A stretch of 64,000 nucleotides of DNA from Paenibacillus hamazuiensis (lineage in GTDB: Bacteria; Bacillota; Bacilli; Paenibacillales; NBRC-103111). The DNA lies in NCBI RefSeq assembly GCF_023276405.1, contig NZ_JALRMO010000001.1, positions 5,022,001 through 5,086,000 of the forward strand, read 5' to 3'. The notes beneath the pieces were generated by a model. The model made no database searches and was not told the DNA's origin. It worked only from the letters and a program-made list of their open reading frames with translations. The position numbers and the translations under genes are program-made. Shown in pieces: positions 43,497 to 51,924 of the stretch. Each line of letters starts with the position of its first letter. Position 1 is the stretch's first letter.

Positions 43497-44480
43497 TCAA
43501 TACGCGCCGCGGATATGCGGGTGCACCTCGGAGCGGTAAAACTCCTCCAGTCGGCGCCGCTCTTCCGGCGAGAATGAAGGAACGTCCTGCGCGGCCAGGT
43601 TGTCCTCCACCTGAGCGACGTTTTTGAAGCCCGGAATGACGCAGGTCACTTCCGGCAAGTCCAGCAGCCAGCGCAGCGCGGCCCGCGTCATATTGCCGCG
43701 TCCCTCCGCGATCCACTGCAGCCCGCGGCTTAAGGCGACGCCCCGCTCGAACTCGAGCCCGGCGAACGTCTCGCCGACGTTGAAGCTTTCCCCGTTCCGG
43801 TTGAAGCTGCGGTGATCCTCCGGCTCAAACGAGGTTTGCGCGCTGAATTTGCCGGTCAGCAGGCCGCTCGCCAAAGGCAGGCGGGCCAAAATGCCGACCC
43901 CTTTCGCTTTCGCTTCGGGCAGCAGCTGTTCGAGCGGCTTTTGCCGGAATATGTTCAATATCACCTGAAGCGCTTTCACATTCGGCTGCTCCAGGCAAAC
44001 CAAACCTTCCTCCACCGACTCCACGCTGACCCCGTAATAACGGATTTTCCCTTCCTGCTGCAGCTTATCCAGCACTTCAAATATACGTCCGTCCTTCAAT
44101 ATCGCCGGAGGAGGGCAATGGATCTGGTACAGGTCGATCCGTTCCCGGTTCAGCCGCTTCAGGCTGGCTTCGCAATAAGCGCGGACCTGCTGCTCCGAAT
44201 AAGTGTCCGGATGATGGATGTCCCCTGCGCGACAAAACTTTGTCGCTATGTAAATTTCGTCTTCCTTCCCCTTGGTCGCCTGGGCCAAAAGCTGTTCGCT
44301 GTGGCCATCCCCGTACACATCGGCCGTATCGAAGAAGTTAACGCCCTTCTCCATAGCTTGCTGCAGCGCACGAAGCGATTCCGCGTCGTTTACTTTGCCC
44401 CACGATCCGCCGATCGCCCACGTACCGAAGCTGATTTCGCTGACCTGTAGATCGGTGTTTCCCAATCTGCGATAGTTCAT
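43497..44480 (-). CDS. Aldo/keto reductase
   Basis: 327 residues, TIM barrel. Catalytic residues: Asp and Tyr in NFFDTADVYGDGHSEQLL, Lys in IYIATKF, His in LYQIHCPP. NADPH-binding end CVIPGFKNVAQVEDNL. It reduces aldehydes or ketones; the group resembles YhdN/Tas-like enzymes and the substrate is unknown. Of four in-frame ATGs the one at 44480 has the right distance (8 nt) from ATGGAGG. Monocistronic. Confidence 0.93.
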   Translation of the reverse strand: MNYRRLGNTDLQVSEISFGTWAIGGSWGKVNDAESLRALQQAMEKGVNFFDTADVYGDGHSEQLLAQATKGKEDEIYIATKFCRAGDIHHPDTYSEQQVRAYCEASLKRLNRERIDLYQIHCPPPAILKDGRIFEVLDKLQQEGKIRYYGVSVESVEEGLVCLEQPNVKALQVILNIFRQKPLEQLLPEAKAKGVGILARLPLASGLLTGKFSAQTSFEPEDHRSFNRNGESFNVGETFAGLEFERGVALSRGLQWIAEGRGNMTRAALRWLLDLPEVTCVIPGFKNVAQVEDNLAAQDVPSFSPEERRRLEEFYRSEVHPHIRGAY

Positions 44481-44560
44481 GGACATAACCTCCATTTTCG
44501 TTTTACACATCGTTACCTGACTTTATCATTGTAGCAAATAATTCAATCCGAAAGACAGTC

Positions 44561-44588
44561 ACCAATTTTGGGCGTTTTCCATACTATG
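44561..44588 (+). promoter_or_regulatory. Candidate mother-cell (sigma-K or sigma-E) promoter of gerQ
   Basis: ACC (44561-44563), 16 nt, CATACTATG (44580-44588). This has the same layout and the same CATACTAT core as the promoter at 17839-17866. A GGGCGTTT/AAACGCCC inverted repeat (44570-44577 with 44600-44607) overlaps it. Confidence 0.5.
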
Positions 44589-44659
44589 GGTATTAAGTGA
44601 AACGCCCATAGGCTTCAGCCTACGACGAAGGGCAATAATTTTTAGGAGGAATCACTATC

Positions 44660-45133
44660 ATGATGAACAATCCTTACAAGGCAGGAACGATCGGCAACAT
44701 GTCCCCTTTCGGTTTTCCGTCATACGCTCCGGGCGCTCCCCTTCAGCCGCAAACCGGGGTTTCGCTGCCGCCGGTCGGCCCAAGCGGCTCTTTTATCCCG
44801 GGCGCGACCGGAGTGTCCCCGGCAACGGTCACCGGAGTGAACGTTCCCGGCCAGCTTCCTATGGAGCAGTCGTTTATCGAGAACATTTTGCGCCTGAACG
44901 TGGGCAAGGTCGGCACATTCTACATGACGTACGAAAACAACCGCGAATGGAACGCCAAAGTGTTCCGAGGCCGCATCGAAGCGGCCGGGCGCGACCATAT
45001 CATCATCAGCGATCCGGCCACCGGCATGCGTTTTCTGCTGCTTATGGTCAACCTCGACTACGTCACGTTTGACGAAGAGCTGAACTACACTTATCCGTTC
45101 GGCGGCGGCGGCGGGATTTCTCCGGGCCGTTGA
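44660..45133 (+). CDS. gerQ: Spore coat protein GerQ
   Basis: 157 residues. A Pro/Gly-rich N-terminal half (YKAGTIGNMSPFGFPSYAPG onward) leads into the conserved GerQ domain: QSFIENILRLNVGKVGTFYM, ENNREWNAKVFRGRIEAAGR and DHIIISDPATGMRFLLLMVN. In B. subtilis GerQ sits in the inner coat, is needed to place CwlJ, and is cross-linked by transglutaminase Tgl. cwlJ is also in this window (55608). ATG 44660 follows AGGAGG at about 10 nt. Confidence 0.93.
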   Translation: MMNNPYKAGTIGNMSPFGFPSYAPGAPLQPQTGVSLPPVGPSGSFIPGATGVSPATVTGVNVPGQLPMEQSFIENILRLNVGKVGTFYMTYENNREWNAKVFRGRIEAAGRDHIIISDPATGMRFLLLMVNLDYVTFDEELNYTYPFGGGGGISPGR

Positions 45134-45156
45134 TCGGAAGCCTGCAAACCAAAGCA

Positions 45157-45199
45157 AACGGCAGTCCGGAACAACTTGCGTTCCGGGCTGCCGTTTTGC
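45157..45199. terminator. Bidirectional terminator between gerQ and the PhnB-like gene
   Basis: A 16-bp stem, AACGGCAGTCCGGAAC (45157-45172) with GTTCCGGGCTGCCGTT (45180-45195), one G-T pair, T-rich on the right and A-rich on the left. Confidence 0.9.
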
Positions 45200-45216
45200 A
45201 TGTTTGGGCTCATCAA

Positions 45217-45642
45217 TTACTTCTGGTCTTCTGTGTAAATTTGGAAGGTGACGCCGAACTTATCCGTTACGATTCCATAAGACGGGCTGAAAAACGTTTC
45301 CTGCAGCGGCATTTTCACTTGACCGCCTTGCTGCAAAGCTTCAAAAATACGCTTGGATTTCTCCTTGTCATCCGACGAGATGCAGATCGTGACCTGGTCT
45401 CCGGTTTGATGCGGCTGACCCGGGAACTTGTCCGAAAACATAAGATCGGTTTCGCCGACCTTTAACATGGCGTGGGATATAAGCCCCTTGGCTTCTGCGG
45501 GCAGCGGAAATTCGGGGTTTTCCGGCATTTCGCCGAATGTTTGTTTAAAAAGCACCTCGGCACCGAAAGCCTGCTCATAAAAGCGGATCGCCTCAGCCGC
45601 ATCTCCGTTCATCATTAAGTAAGGTACTAACCGCAATGCCAT
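45217..45642 (-). CDS. VOC-family protein, PhnB/YjdN-like
   Basis: 141 residues. LVPYLMMNGDAAEAIRFYEQ and AFGAEVLFKQTFGEMPE start, HAMLKVGETDLMFSD in the middle and FGVTFQIYTEDQ at the end match the PhnB-like 3-demethylubiquinone-methyltransferase-fold group of VOC proteins. The role is unknown despite the PhnB name. ATG 45642 or GTG 45645 follow AAGGAG. Confidence 0.9.
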   Translation of the reverse strand: MALRLVPYLMMNGDAAEAIRFYEQAFGAEVLFKQTFGEMPENPEFPLPAEAKGLISHAMLKVGETDLMFSDKFPGQPHQTGDQVTICISSDDKEKSKRIFEALQQGGQVKMPLQETFFSPSYGIVTDKFGVTFQIYTEDQK

Positions 45643-45745
45643 CACTAACCATCTCCTTGTTCGATTATTTTATACTTTCAATTGCATTTCAGTATTGTCC
45701 ATTATTCAATTCAATTATATACAAACGAACATACGTTTGCAATTT

Positions 45746-46852
45746 TTAAGATTTCGTAAACATGCCGGCCGGTAAAAATTTGCGCTTCCGAATGAAAGCC
45801 GCAGCCAGATAAATAAGCGGCGAGCTTTCCATGACGAGAGCAAAAGTAGGCCAAGTATATAAAATAAAATACTGCAGATCGACGTAGTTTTTGGCCATGG
45901 AAATGGCAAACCCGAGCATGATGGCGCCGAAGGAAAAAGACAGCGGCCGCGCATCCTTCAGCCCGAACAGCTGCGACACGATCAGCACAGGGGTATAAAG
46001 CAGCAGGCTCGTCTTCACGAACACGCTGGCCATCCAGATGGCGACCAGAAACGGGTCCAAATTTTGCAAAAAGTCGCCAATGCGCATAAACCGGATCATC
46101 TCCAGCACGGGATAAGTCAAGTTTTCCGTCATATGCGGACCAAACATCAGGATGCACATGATATAGTTCAGCCCGATGAAGCCCACGCCGGCCATCGTCG
46201 ACCAAAATAACGAACGGAATGTTTTTTCCGGCTCCGCTATATAAGGGAAGATGAACAGGATCAGAAACATTTCCCCGAACCAGGGGACGAACGGATAAGA
46301 GGCGCTCCATAATTTTACCGGGTCCATATGAGTAATAAACGCAATCGCCCGATCAAACTCCAACTCCTGGCCGACCGCAAAAGGAGCGAGTGAAGATGTA
46401 CACATAATGACGAAAAAGAAGCCGCTGGCGCAGCGGAAAATCGCTTCGATGCCCGACCTGACGGCAATCGAAACGGTAAGTCCGAACAAACCGGCAACGA
46501 CCCATTGCGGAGTCGTCGGCAAATACACCTGCACAAGAAAGTCGGTGATCTGCCTGAGCACCAGCGCAGCGACATGAACGAAATAAAAAACGACGGCGAT
46601 CATGATCGCAACGTGCGGAAAGCGCCCTATCAGCTGTTTGCCGTAATGGGCGATAAATTCGTTCGGTTTCTGCCGCGCCAAAAACACGGAGATGCCGGTG
46701 ACGAGCAGCCCGCCGACGGCGGCCACGAGAAGCACAACCCAGCCTTGGTAAGATCCCATGGAGGCAAGGGGCGATATCATAAACCCCGTCGCCGTCGAGA
46801 AGTGAAACAGGATAACCATCAAAACAAGCTGAAGCTGTGTGATCCGCTGCAT
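45746..46852 (-). CDS. Spore germination protein, GerAB/GerKB family
   Basis: 368 residues, ten helices of the amino acid/polyamine transporter-like GerAB family. Starts MQRITQLQLVLMVILFHFST; family marks include SYQGWVVLLVAAVGGLLV, YGKQLIGRFPHVAIMI and EMIRFMRIGDFLQNLDPFLV. The B subunit binds the germinant in the inner spore membrane receptor. ATG 46852 follows AGGAGGTGG. It is the last gene of the operon, after a 65-residue ORF. Confidence 0.92.
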   Translation of the reverse strand: MQRITQLQLVLMVILFHFSTATGFMISPLASMGSYQGWVVLLVAAVGGLLVTGISVFLARQKPNEFIAHYGKQLIGRFPHVAIMIAVVFYFVHVAALVLRQITDFLVQVYLPTTPQWVVAGLFGLTVSIAVRSGIEAIFRCASGFFFVIMCTSSLAPFAVGQELEFDRAIAFITHMDPVKLWSASYPFVPWFGEMFLILFIFPYIAEPEKTFRSLFWSTMAGVGFIGLNYIMCILMFGPHMTENLTYPVLEMIRFMRIGDFLQNLDPFLVAIWMASVFVKTSLLLYTPVLIVSQLFGLKDARPLSFSFGAIMLGFAISMAKNYVDLQYFILYTWPTFALVMESSPLIYLAAAFIRKRKFLPAGMFTKS

Positions 46853-46912
46853 GGAACCGCCACCTCCTGAAAGCTTCCCGTTTCGGTAAAATCCGTTTCG
46901 CACACCAGGCCC

Positions 46913-47110
46913 TTATGAGCCGAAAATCCACATAATCAGCCGATTCGGGCTGGGGAAATTTTTCATCGCATACACGGCCATCACATACATGTAAGCAACC
47001 CCAAGCCAGAAGTAAACGATTCGGATCGTTCGTTTCTTCCGCCTGTTATATTGGAGAAAATTCCATTCAAATACCGCCAAACCCCCGAATATAAGAGTAA
47101 AGACAATCAT
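46913..47110 (-). CDS. Small two-helix protein inside the germination operon
   Basis: 65 residues: helix (IVFTLIFGGLAVFEWNFLQY), basic loop (NRRKKRTIR), second helix (IVYFWLGVAYMYVMAVYAM). GAGGAG precedes the ATG. It lies between gerC-like and gerB-like genes with gaps of 19 and 60 bp. Some Bacillus receptors have an extra small D subunit with two helices (GerD2/GerVB-D type), and this may be one; the sequence alone does not prove it. Confidence 0.7.
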   Translation of the reverse strand: MIVFTLIFGGLAVFEWNFLQYNRRKKRTIRIVYFWLGVAYMYVMAVYAMKNFPSPNRLIMWIFGS

Positions 47111-47129
47111 CGGCAGTAATCTCCTCGCT

Positions 47130-48317
47130 TTAATCCTTCTGATAGCGAATGATCGTATTTCTTTCCGTACCCGTTCGTTTTATGGCGACGCGGGCGTCCA
47201 CGTTTATCTCGCAGCGCGAATACACTTCTCCCCAGTCGGCGCCGTATTTGTACCATACCTTAGGGTAGTGCCAGTCCAAATAACGCGCGAATCCGAACAC
47301 GTCCGCCTTCATGGACTGGCTTTTCTTAATGGCGGTCTCTATTCTTCCCTTCAGTTCCTTAGAGAGAATCTCCTGCAATTTGGCGATTTGCGAAGGATCG
47401 TTTATGTCAATATCCGATACGGACGATATGATGTCATCCTCCGCTTCAATGCTAATGTCGAACCGAACCTGGTCCGCCGTGACTACAGGCCTGATCTTGG
47501 ACTTCGAGTACAAAATAACAAAGCTGACGATTTTGCCGTCCGTAGGGGACTTGATGGAAATCATCGAGTTTTTCATTTTGCCTCCGACCCATAACCCTGC
47601 TCTCATTTCTTTGACGTCGAAGGTCCCGATCATTTTTCCGTCTTTAAATAACGCCGCTCCGTCCGTCCCCACCCAAGTGCTGAGCTTTCCCTGCTCGCTC
47701 AGCATTTTCGTCTTGCCGATGACCAGCATTGGGGCGAGCATGCCCCCGTTGAGCGCGGACGCTTCGAGAAAATCCTTCACGTTCGTATCCAGCGTAACTC
47801 TCCTTTTGGCGAATTCGCGAATGATTTCCGATGGAAGCCTCTCAAACACGGTCGTCAAATAACTGACATCCTTCGCTTTGCCGGAAGCCACCATCAAATA
47901 TGCGTTAGTGTGAAAATCCGGCTGGCGCATGGCGAATTCCAAAATCGGATTGATGCCGGATTCGGCCATCTTTTTGCCTACAACGATGACATTGCAATGG
48001 CCAAACGAGATTTCCCGGGTCAGATCCGAGCGGATTTTGCGGACGGCGATCGGAATGCTTTCCGCCTTCTTGGTAACGATCGTAAACGGGTTCCCTTGGC
48101 TTTCCGCCGCCTGGCTGAGACCACCGCCGGTCTGCATCCGGTTGACCAGCGGAAACCCGAGGGACACTTCATATTCCCCCTCTTCCGAGCGATCCAAATA
48201 GATGGCGGTCACAAAAGCTCTGTCGTTGATTTCCACCCTCGACCAGCACCCCGTTAAAAGCAGGAGGCAGGATGCGGGCCAAAGCAGCCTCAGCCGCATT
48301 CGCCTTGATAACGTCAT
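47130..48317 (-). CDS. Spore germination lipoprotein, GerAC/GerKC family
   Basis: 395 residues. Signal peptide with lipobox LLTGC, then CWSRVEINDRAFVTAIYLDR, the classical GerAC start (C-W-x-x-x-E-I-N/D). Later KVWYKYGADWGEVYSRCEIN near the C-terminus is the third-domain hallmark (W....F). The C subunit is a lipid-anchored receptor component. It starts 2 bp after gerA-like ends, so coupling is likely. Confidence 0.93.
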   Translation of the reverse strand: MTLSRRMRLRLLWPASCLLLLTGCWSRVEINDRAFVTAIYLDRSEEGEYEVSLGFPLVNRMQTGGGLSQAAESQGNPFTIVTKKAESIPIAVRKIRSDLTREISFGHCNVIVVGKKMAESGINPILEFAMRQPDFHTNAYLMVASGKAKDVSYLTTVFERLPSEIIREFAKRRVTLDTNVKDFLEASALNGGMLAPMLVIGKTKMLSEQGKLSTWVGTDGAALFKDGKMIGTFDVKEMRAGLWVGGKMKNSMISIKSPTDGKIVSFVILYSKSKIRPVVTADQVRFDISIEAEDDIISSVSDIDINDPSQIAKLQEILSKELKGRIETAIKKSQSMKADVFGFARYLDWHYPKVWYKYGADWGEVYSRCEINVDARVAIKRTGTERNTIIRYQKD

Positions 48318-48319
48318 AT

Positions 48320-49894
48320 TCAGTCACCATCGTCCTCTTGCGGGATTTGCGGCCTTTTCCGGTATGTCAAACGCTGCCCATGCGACGTACCGTACAAAAT
48401 CGGCCTTTTTTTCAACATCCAGAAGGGGGCTCGAATCAGCACGTCCTTCCAATCGCTGAAATGAATAGGGGCCGTCGGCGTCAAATACGGCGTGCCGAAC
48501 GAACGCAGTGTGACCAGATGGATGTAAATCAAAATAATGGCGACAATGATGCCGTACAAACCGAAGCTCGCAGCAAGAATCATGACCGGAAAACGCAGCA
48601 GACGGAAGGTCAGACCCAGATCGAAATGCGGGATAATAAACGAAGCTACGCCGGTAATGGAAACAACAATGACCATAGGGGCGGATACGATGCCTGCCTG
48701 TACCGCCGATTGCCCGATGACCAGAGCCCCGATGATCGATACCGTTTGTCCGATCGGCTTCGGAATGCGAAGACCCGCTTCCCGCAGCGCTTCGAACGTG
48801 ATTTCCATAATAAATGCTTCGACGATGGCGGGAAACGGCACGCTTTCCCGGGCCGCCGCCACGGTGAGCAGCAGGTTGTGAGGCAGCATCTCCGGATGAA
48901 AAGTCGTGACCGCGATATAAGTCGAAGGAAGCAGGAACGAGATCAGCAAAAACATGAAGCGGATCCAGCGGATCCAGGTTGACGCGACAAACCGCTGGTA
49001 ATAATCCTCGGCCGACTGCAGCAGCATGTATAAAGTAACCGGAAGCAGGATGAGCATCGGCGTGCCGTCCACCAGAATGGCGACCCGGCCTTCGAGCAGC
49101 GATGCCGCCGCCGTATCCGGCCGCTCCGTGTACTGCAGCTGCGGAAACGGGGAAAACGGATTGTCTTCGATAAACTCCTCGATGTAGCTGCTGCCGAGCA
49201 CGCTGTCGACGTCGATCCGGCTCATCCGCTGCTTGACCTCATTCAGCAGCTCCTGCGTGCAAATCCCCTCGATATAACAGATGATCACCGTCGTTTTCGA
49301 GTATTTTCCCATCTGATATTGCTCGGTCTTGAAAGCCGGGTGTTTGATCCGACGCCGAATCATCGTCAGGTTCGTGTTGATGTCCTCGACGAACGCTTCC
49401 TTCGGGCCGCGGATCACATTTTCATCCTGCGCCGGCTGGATCGACATCTTCTCCACTTTCCGCAGCGGAAACTGGATAAAAGGCGTATGGTCGCCGATCA
49501 AAAGCAGCACCGTACCTTCAAAGAGGGCATCAAGGGCTTGGCCGGCATTACTCGCCGTTTCCACATAAGAAACGGGCAGCCGCTTCAAAACGCTGACTTG
49601 ATGCGCCAGCTCGCCCGCCGTAAGTCCGTCCGCCAAAGACAGCAAAGGGGTGATGACCTGCTCCTGCAGCAGCTTTTGATCGATCATGTTGATGATATAA
49701 ACAAAAGCGCAGGGGACGTCCCCCGGCAGGCTCATCTCGTGAAAGGCAATGTCCGAGCAGTGCTTCAATTTGCCGCGCAGCCAGCTCAGCCTCTCGCCCA
49801 GCGTATCGCCCGGCATCGCTTCGGGAGCCTGGCCCGGCGCGCTGCGCAGGAGAGCACGGCGGCGTCCTTTTTTCAGCCATTGAAGAAAAAACAT
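48320..49894 (-). CDS. Spore germination protein, GerAA/GerKA family
   Basis: 524 residues from ATG 49894 (GAGGTG site). A large hydrophilic N-terminal domain (CSDIAFHEMSLPGDVPCAFV, EGTVLLLIGD, then VRGPKEAFVED-like VIRGPKEAFVEDINTNLTMI, RRRIKHPAFKTE) and a membrane domain with ITFEALREAGLRIPKPIGQT and IGALVIGQSAVQAGIVSAPM. All are GerAA hallmarks. First gene of an A-C-small-B operon for a nutrient germinant receptor. A possible sigma-G promoter lies upstream. Confidence 0.95.
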   Translation of the reverse strand: MFFLQWLKKGRRRALLRSAPGQAPEAMPGDTLGERLSWLRGKLKHCSDIAFHEMSLPGDVPCAFVYIINMIDQKLLQEQVITPLLSLADGLTAGELAHQVSVLKRLPVSYVETASNAGQALDALFEGTVLLLIGDHTPFIQFPLRKVEKMSIQPAQDENVIRGPKEAFVEDINTNLTMIRRRIKHPAFKTEQYQMGKYSKTTVIICYIEGICTQELLNEVKQRMSRIDVDSVLGSSYIEEFIEDNPFSPFPQLQYTERPDTAAASLLEGRVAILVDGTPMLILLPVTLYMLLQSAEDYYQRFVASTWIRWIRFMFLLISFLLPSTYIAVTTFHPEMLPHNLLLTVAAARESVPFPAIVEAFIMEITFEALREAGLRIPKPIGQTVSIIGALVIGQSAVQAGIVSAPMVIVVSITGVASFIIPHFDLGLTFRLLRFPVMILAASFGLYGIIVAIILIYIHLVTLRSFGTPYLTPTAPIHFSDWKDVLIRAPFWMLKKRPILYGTSHGQRLTYRKRPQIPQEDDGD

Positions 49895-49924
49895 CGCGCA
49901 CACCTCGGGTAGGCATTTTCTCCG

Positions 49925-49955
49925 TAGGATTCCATAAATCCCCTCTTTCTATGCA
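49925..49955 (-). promoter_or_regulatory. Candidate sigma-G promoter of the germination operon
   Basis: Minus strand: TGCATA (49955-49950), 18 nt, AATCCTA (49931-49925). The -35 fits the sigma-G consensus TGMATA fully; the -10 agrees with CATACTA at five of seven. ger receptor operons in Bacillus are forespore sigma-G genes. Confidence 0.45.
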
Positions 49956-50062
49956 AAAAGCGTCGCCGCCGCAACGCAAGAAAGCCGGAGTGTCATCGTA
50001 ACGTGACAATCCGGCCTCCTACGATCTCGAGTTCGGTATCGCATTTTTTGCAAGGTTGGAAT

Positions 50063-50299
50063 CTAAAAATGCCCGGACCGGAACAAATAACCCCAATGCC
50101 TGTTGTTTCGGGTAAACGACAGCTTGTCCATTAAATCGCGAATCGGCGTCTCCCGGCACGGTATATAGCGAATATTCCGCCGAAACGGCACAAACCCGGG
50201 CGACATTTCGTATTCGTAAACAAGATCGTCCTCCACTTGGCCGATCGCCGTAAATTCTGCCGAATGTGTCCATACTGCATATTTGGGTATTGAACAGCC
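50063..50299 (-). pseudogene. C-terminal fragment of an EVE-domain protein
   Basis: Minus-strand frame ending at the stop 50065-50063. It reads CSIPKYAVWTHSAEFTAIGQ, then EDDLVYEYEMSPGFVPFRRN, and ends KLSFTRNNRHWGYLFRSGHF. This matches the C-terminal half of EVE (PUA-like) domains, which bind modified bases and are often linked to defence. The N-terminal part is missing: just upstream the DNA belongs to an acyltransferase fragment on the other strand. No start or ribosome-binding site remains. Confidence 0.65.
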
Positions 50300-50649
50300 T
50301 TTCCAACGTAATAGGCTCTCCCATATTCATCGTATTATCGTTCTCATCCGGATTATTCAGCGCTTTCTTACATTTGAAGCCCATTCATTTCTTAGGTAAG
50401 ATCTCTTATAGTTTTTATTTATACCATTTTCTTGTGATTCTGACTGTGGTTAATCTGTTCTATGATACACTTCCGATTGTTTATTTAATCTTAATGGTTT
50501 GTGTCGGGACTCTCGTTTTGGCAACGCTTGGATATTATTTTATTGAGATTCCTTTCATCAAACTGGGCAAAAAGTTCTCCAACCGCCGCTCGCAAATACC
50601 CGGTAACACCAAAACCGTTATGCCGCATCCCAAAACGTATAGAAATTAA
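50287..50649 (+). pseudogene. C-terminal fragment of an acyltransferase-3 (OafA-like) membrane protein
   Basis: About 120 codons. Three hydrophobic helices and the family's end: HFLGKISYSFYLYHFLVILT, then LATLGYYFIEIPFIKLGKK. Full proteins of this O-acetyltransferase family have ten or eleven helices and 350 or more residues, so this is only the tail. It is AT-rich compared with neighbours. It abuts the EVE fragment near 50.29 kb, marking a deletion or recombination joint. Confidence 0.7.
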
Positions 50650-50681
50650 TATTTTCTGTAAAAAGCGTTCTCGTTTAGACC

Positions 50682-50720
50682 AAGTGCCCCAGGGAAGTGG
50701 TTACTATTCCCGGGGCACTT
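50682..50720. other. Strong hairpin without T run
   Basis: AAGTGCCCCAGGGAA (50682-50696) pairs with TTCCCGGGGCACTT (50707-50720), one bulge. It lies 22 bp past the MraY-like stop and would be a terminator or processing hairpin, but neither strand has a run of T after it. Confidence 0.5.
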
Positions 50721-50742
50721 CGATTCTTACGCTGCCATCGTT

Positions 50743-51693
50743 CTACAACACAAATTTCCACAGCAACCAACTGGCGACAGAGCAGCACCACGAAACGAGT
50801 CCGAAGATCAGCACGATTTTATTTTCGCTCCAGCCGTATTTTAAGCTAAAGTGGTAATGGATCGGCGTCATTTTGAAAATGCGGACTTTCGTTTTCTTGT
50901 AATACCATACCTGCAGGATAACGGATAGCTGTTCCGCAAAATATACAAAAAACAAAAGCGGAATCAGTATTTCCACCTTCTCGATAACGGCCAGAAACGA
51001 CAGCGACCCTCCGATGGCGAGCGATCCGGTATCCCCCATAAAAGCCCGGGCCGGATATATGTTGTACAGCAGCAGTCCCAACAAGCCGCCAATCATCGTC
51101 AGGCAAAACAGCTGCACCTCAAGCCGGTCCGATACCGCGAAAAAGAAAAAATACGTCGGGATGGCGACCACAATCAGCAGCCCGTCCAGACCGTCCGTGA
51201 AATTGATCGCATTCGCCGAGCCGACGATGAACAGCATCGCGAGAACTATGTATACGCCGGGATGCAGGGACAGCTGCATCTCACTGTGAAAATAAATGCC
51301 CGGATTAAAGGGGAGGTACCTGTACAGCACTAGCAAAAGGATGCCCGTTACGACAAATTGCAAGATCAGCTTCGTCCTGCCCGATATTCCGGACGGATCC
51401 TGGAATGCGGCTTTTTTATAATCGTCCAGAAATCCCACCAAACTGAAAAGAGCAAACATCGCGCTTAGAAGTAAAGCAAAACCGCCACGGTGGGACATCA
51501 GGGGAGCCAGAGCTCCGGCCAGCAGGATGATGCCCGCCATTAAAGGAGTGCCGCGTTTGGCCTGATGATCCGCCGGCAGCTCGCTTCGGATCGGTTGGGT
51601 CAGCTTTAACGTACGCAGCCCCCGGATGAGCACGGGACAACAGCAGACAACGATAAAAAAAGTAATAGCGGCAACTCCTAATGCAGACGTCAA
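50743..51693 (-). CDS. MraY/WecA-family phospho-sugar transferase (MraY paralogue)
   Basis: 316 residues, ten helices. Motifs: RGTPLMAGI, DDYKK in VGFLDDYKKAAF, NAINFTDGLDGL, MGDTGSLAIGG and MTPIHYHFSLKYGWSE, the last a variant of the MraY H-H-H-F-E loop (HYHF for HHHF). These are specific to MraY rather than TagO/WecA, so it probably transfers phospho-MurNAc-pentapeptide or a relative to undecaprenyl phosphate. No cell-wall cluster surrounds it, so it is likely a second copy with a special role such as sporulation. TTG start after GGAGGG. Confidence 0.85.
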   Translation of the reverse strand: MTSALGVAAITFFIVVCCCPVLIRGLRTLKLTQPIRSELPADHQAKRGTPLMAGIILLAGALAPLMSHRGGFALLLSAMFALFSLVGFLDDYKKAAFQDPSGISGRTKLILQFVVTGILLLVLYRYLPFNPGIYFHSEMQLSLHPGVYIVLAMLFIVGSANAINFTDGLDGLLIVVAIPTYFFFFAVSDRLEVQLFCLTMIGGLLGLLLYNIYPARAFMGDTGSLAIGGSLSFLAVIEKVEILIPLLFFVYFAEQLSVILQVWYYKKTKVRIFKMTPIHYHFSLKYGWSENKIVLIFGLVSWCCSVASWLLWKFVL

Positions 51694-51924
51694 TCCGAAT
51701 CCCTCCGATTCTTCTTGTCCTCACAGTTCAACTTTATCCGAAACGGGATCGAAATATAGTGAAATTTTGGAAAACGTTTTTTCCTATTTTAGCGAACAAA
51801 CCTGGGCGAATGAGCTATTTTCGTGAATCCTCGGCATCCGCCCGTAGCATGATCGGGAATCGTGACATTTATAATAAAAGGTTCTCGGGCAATGGGTCGA
51901 ATGGAAAAAAAGAGGAGGAGCTAC

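Noticed and set aside
50019-50384. 121-codon minus-strand open frame
   Set aside because: The EVE-domain match is in another frame of the same strand; this frame is its shadow.
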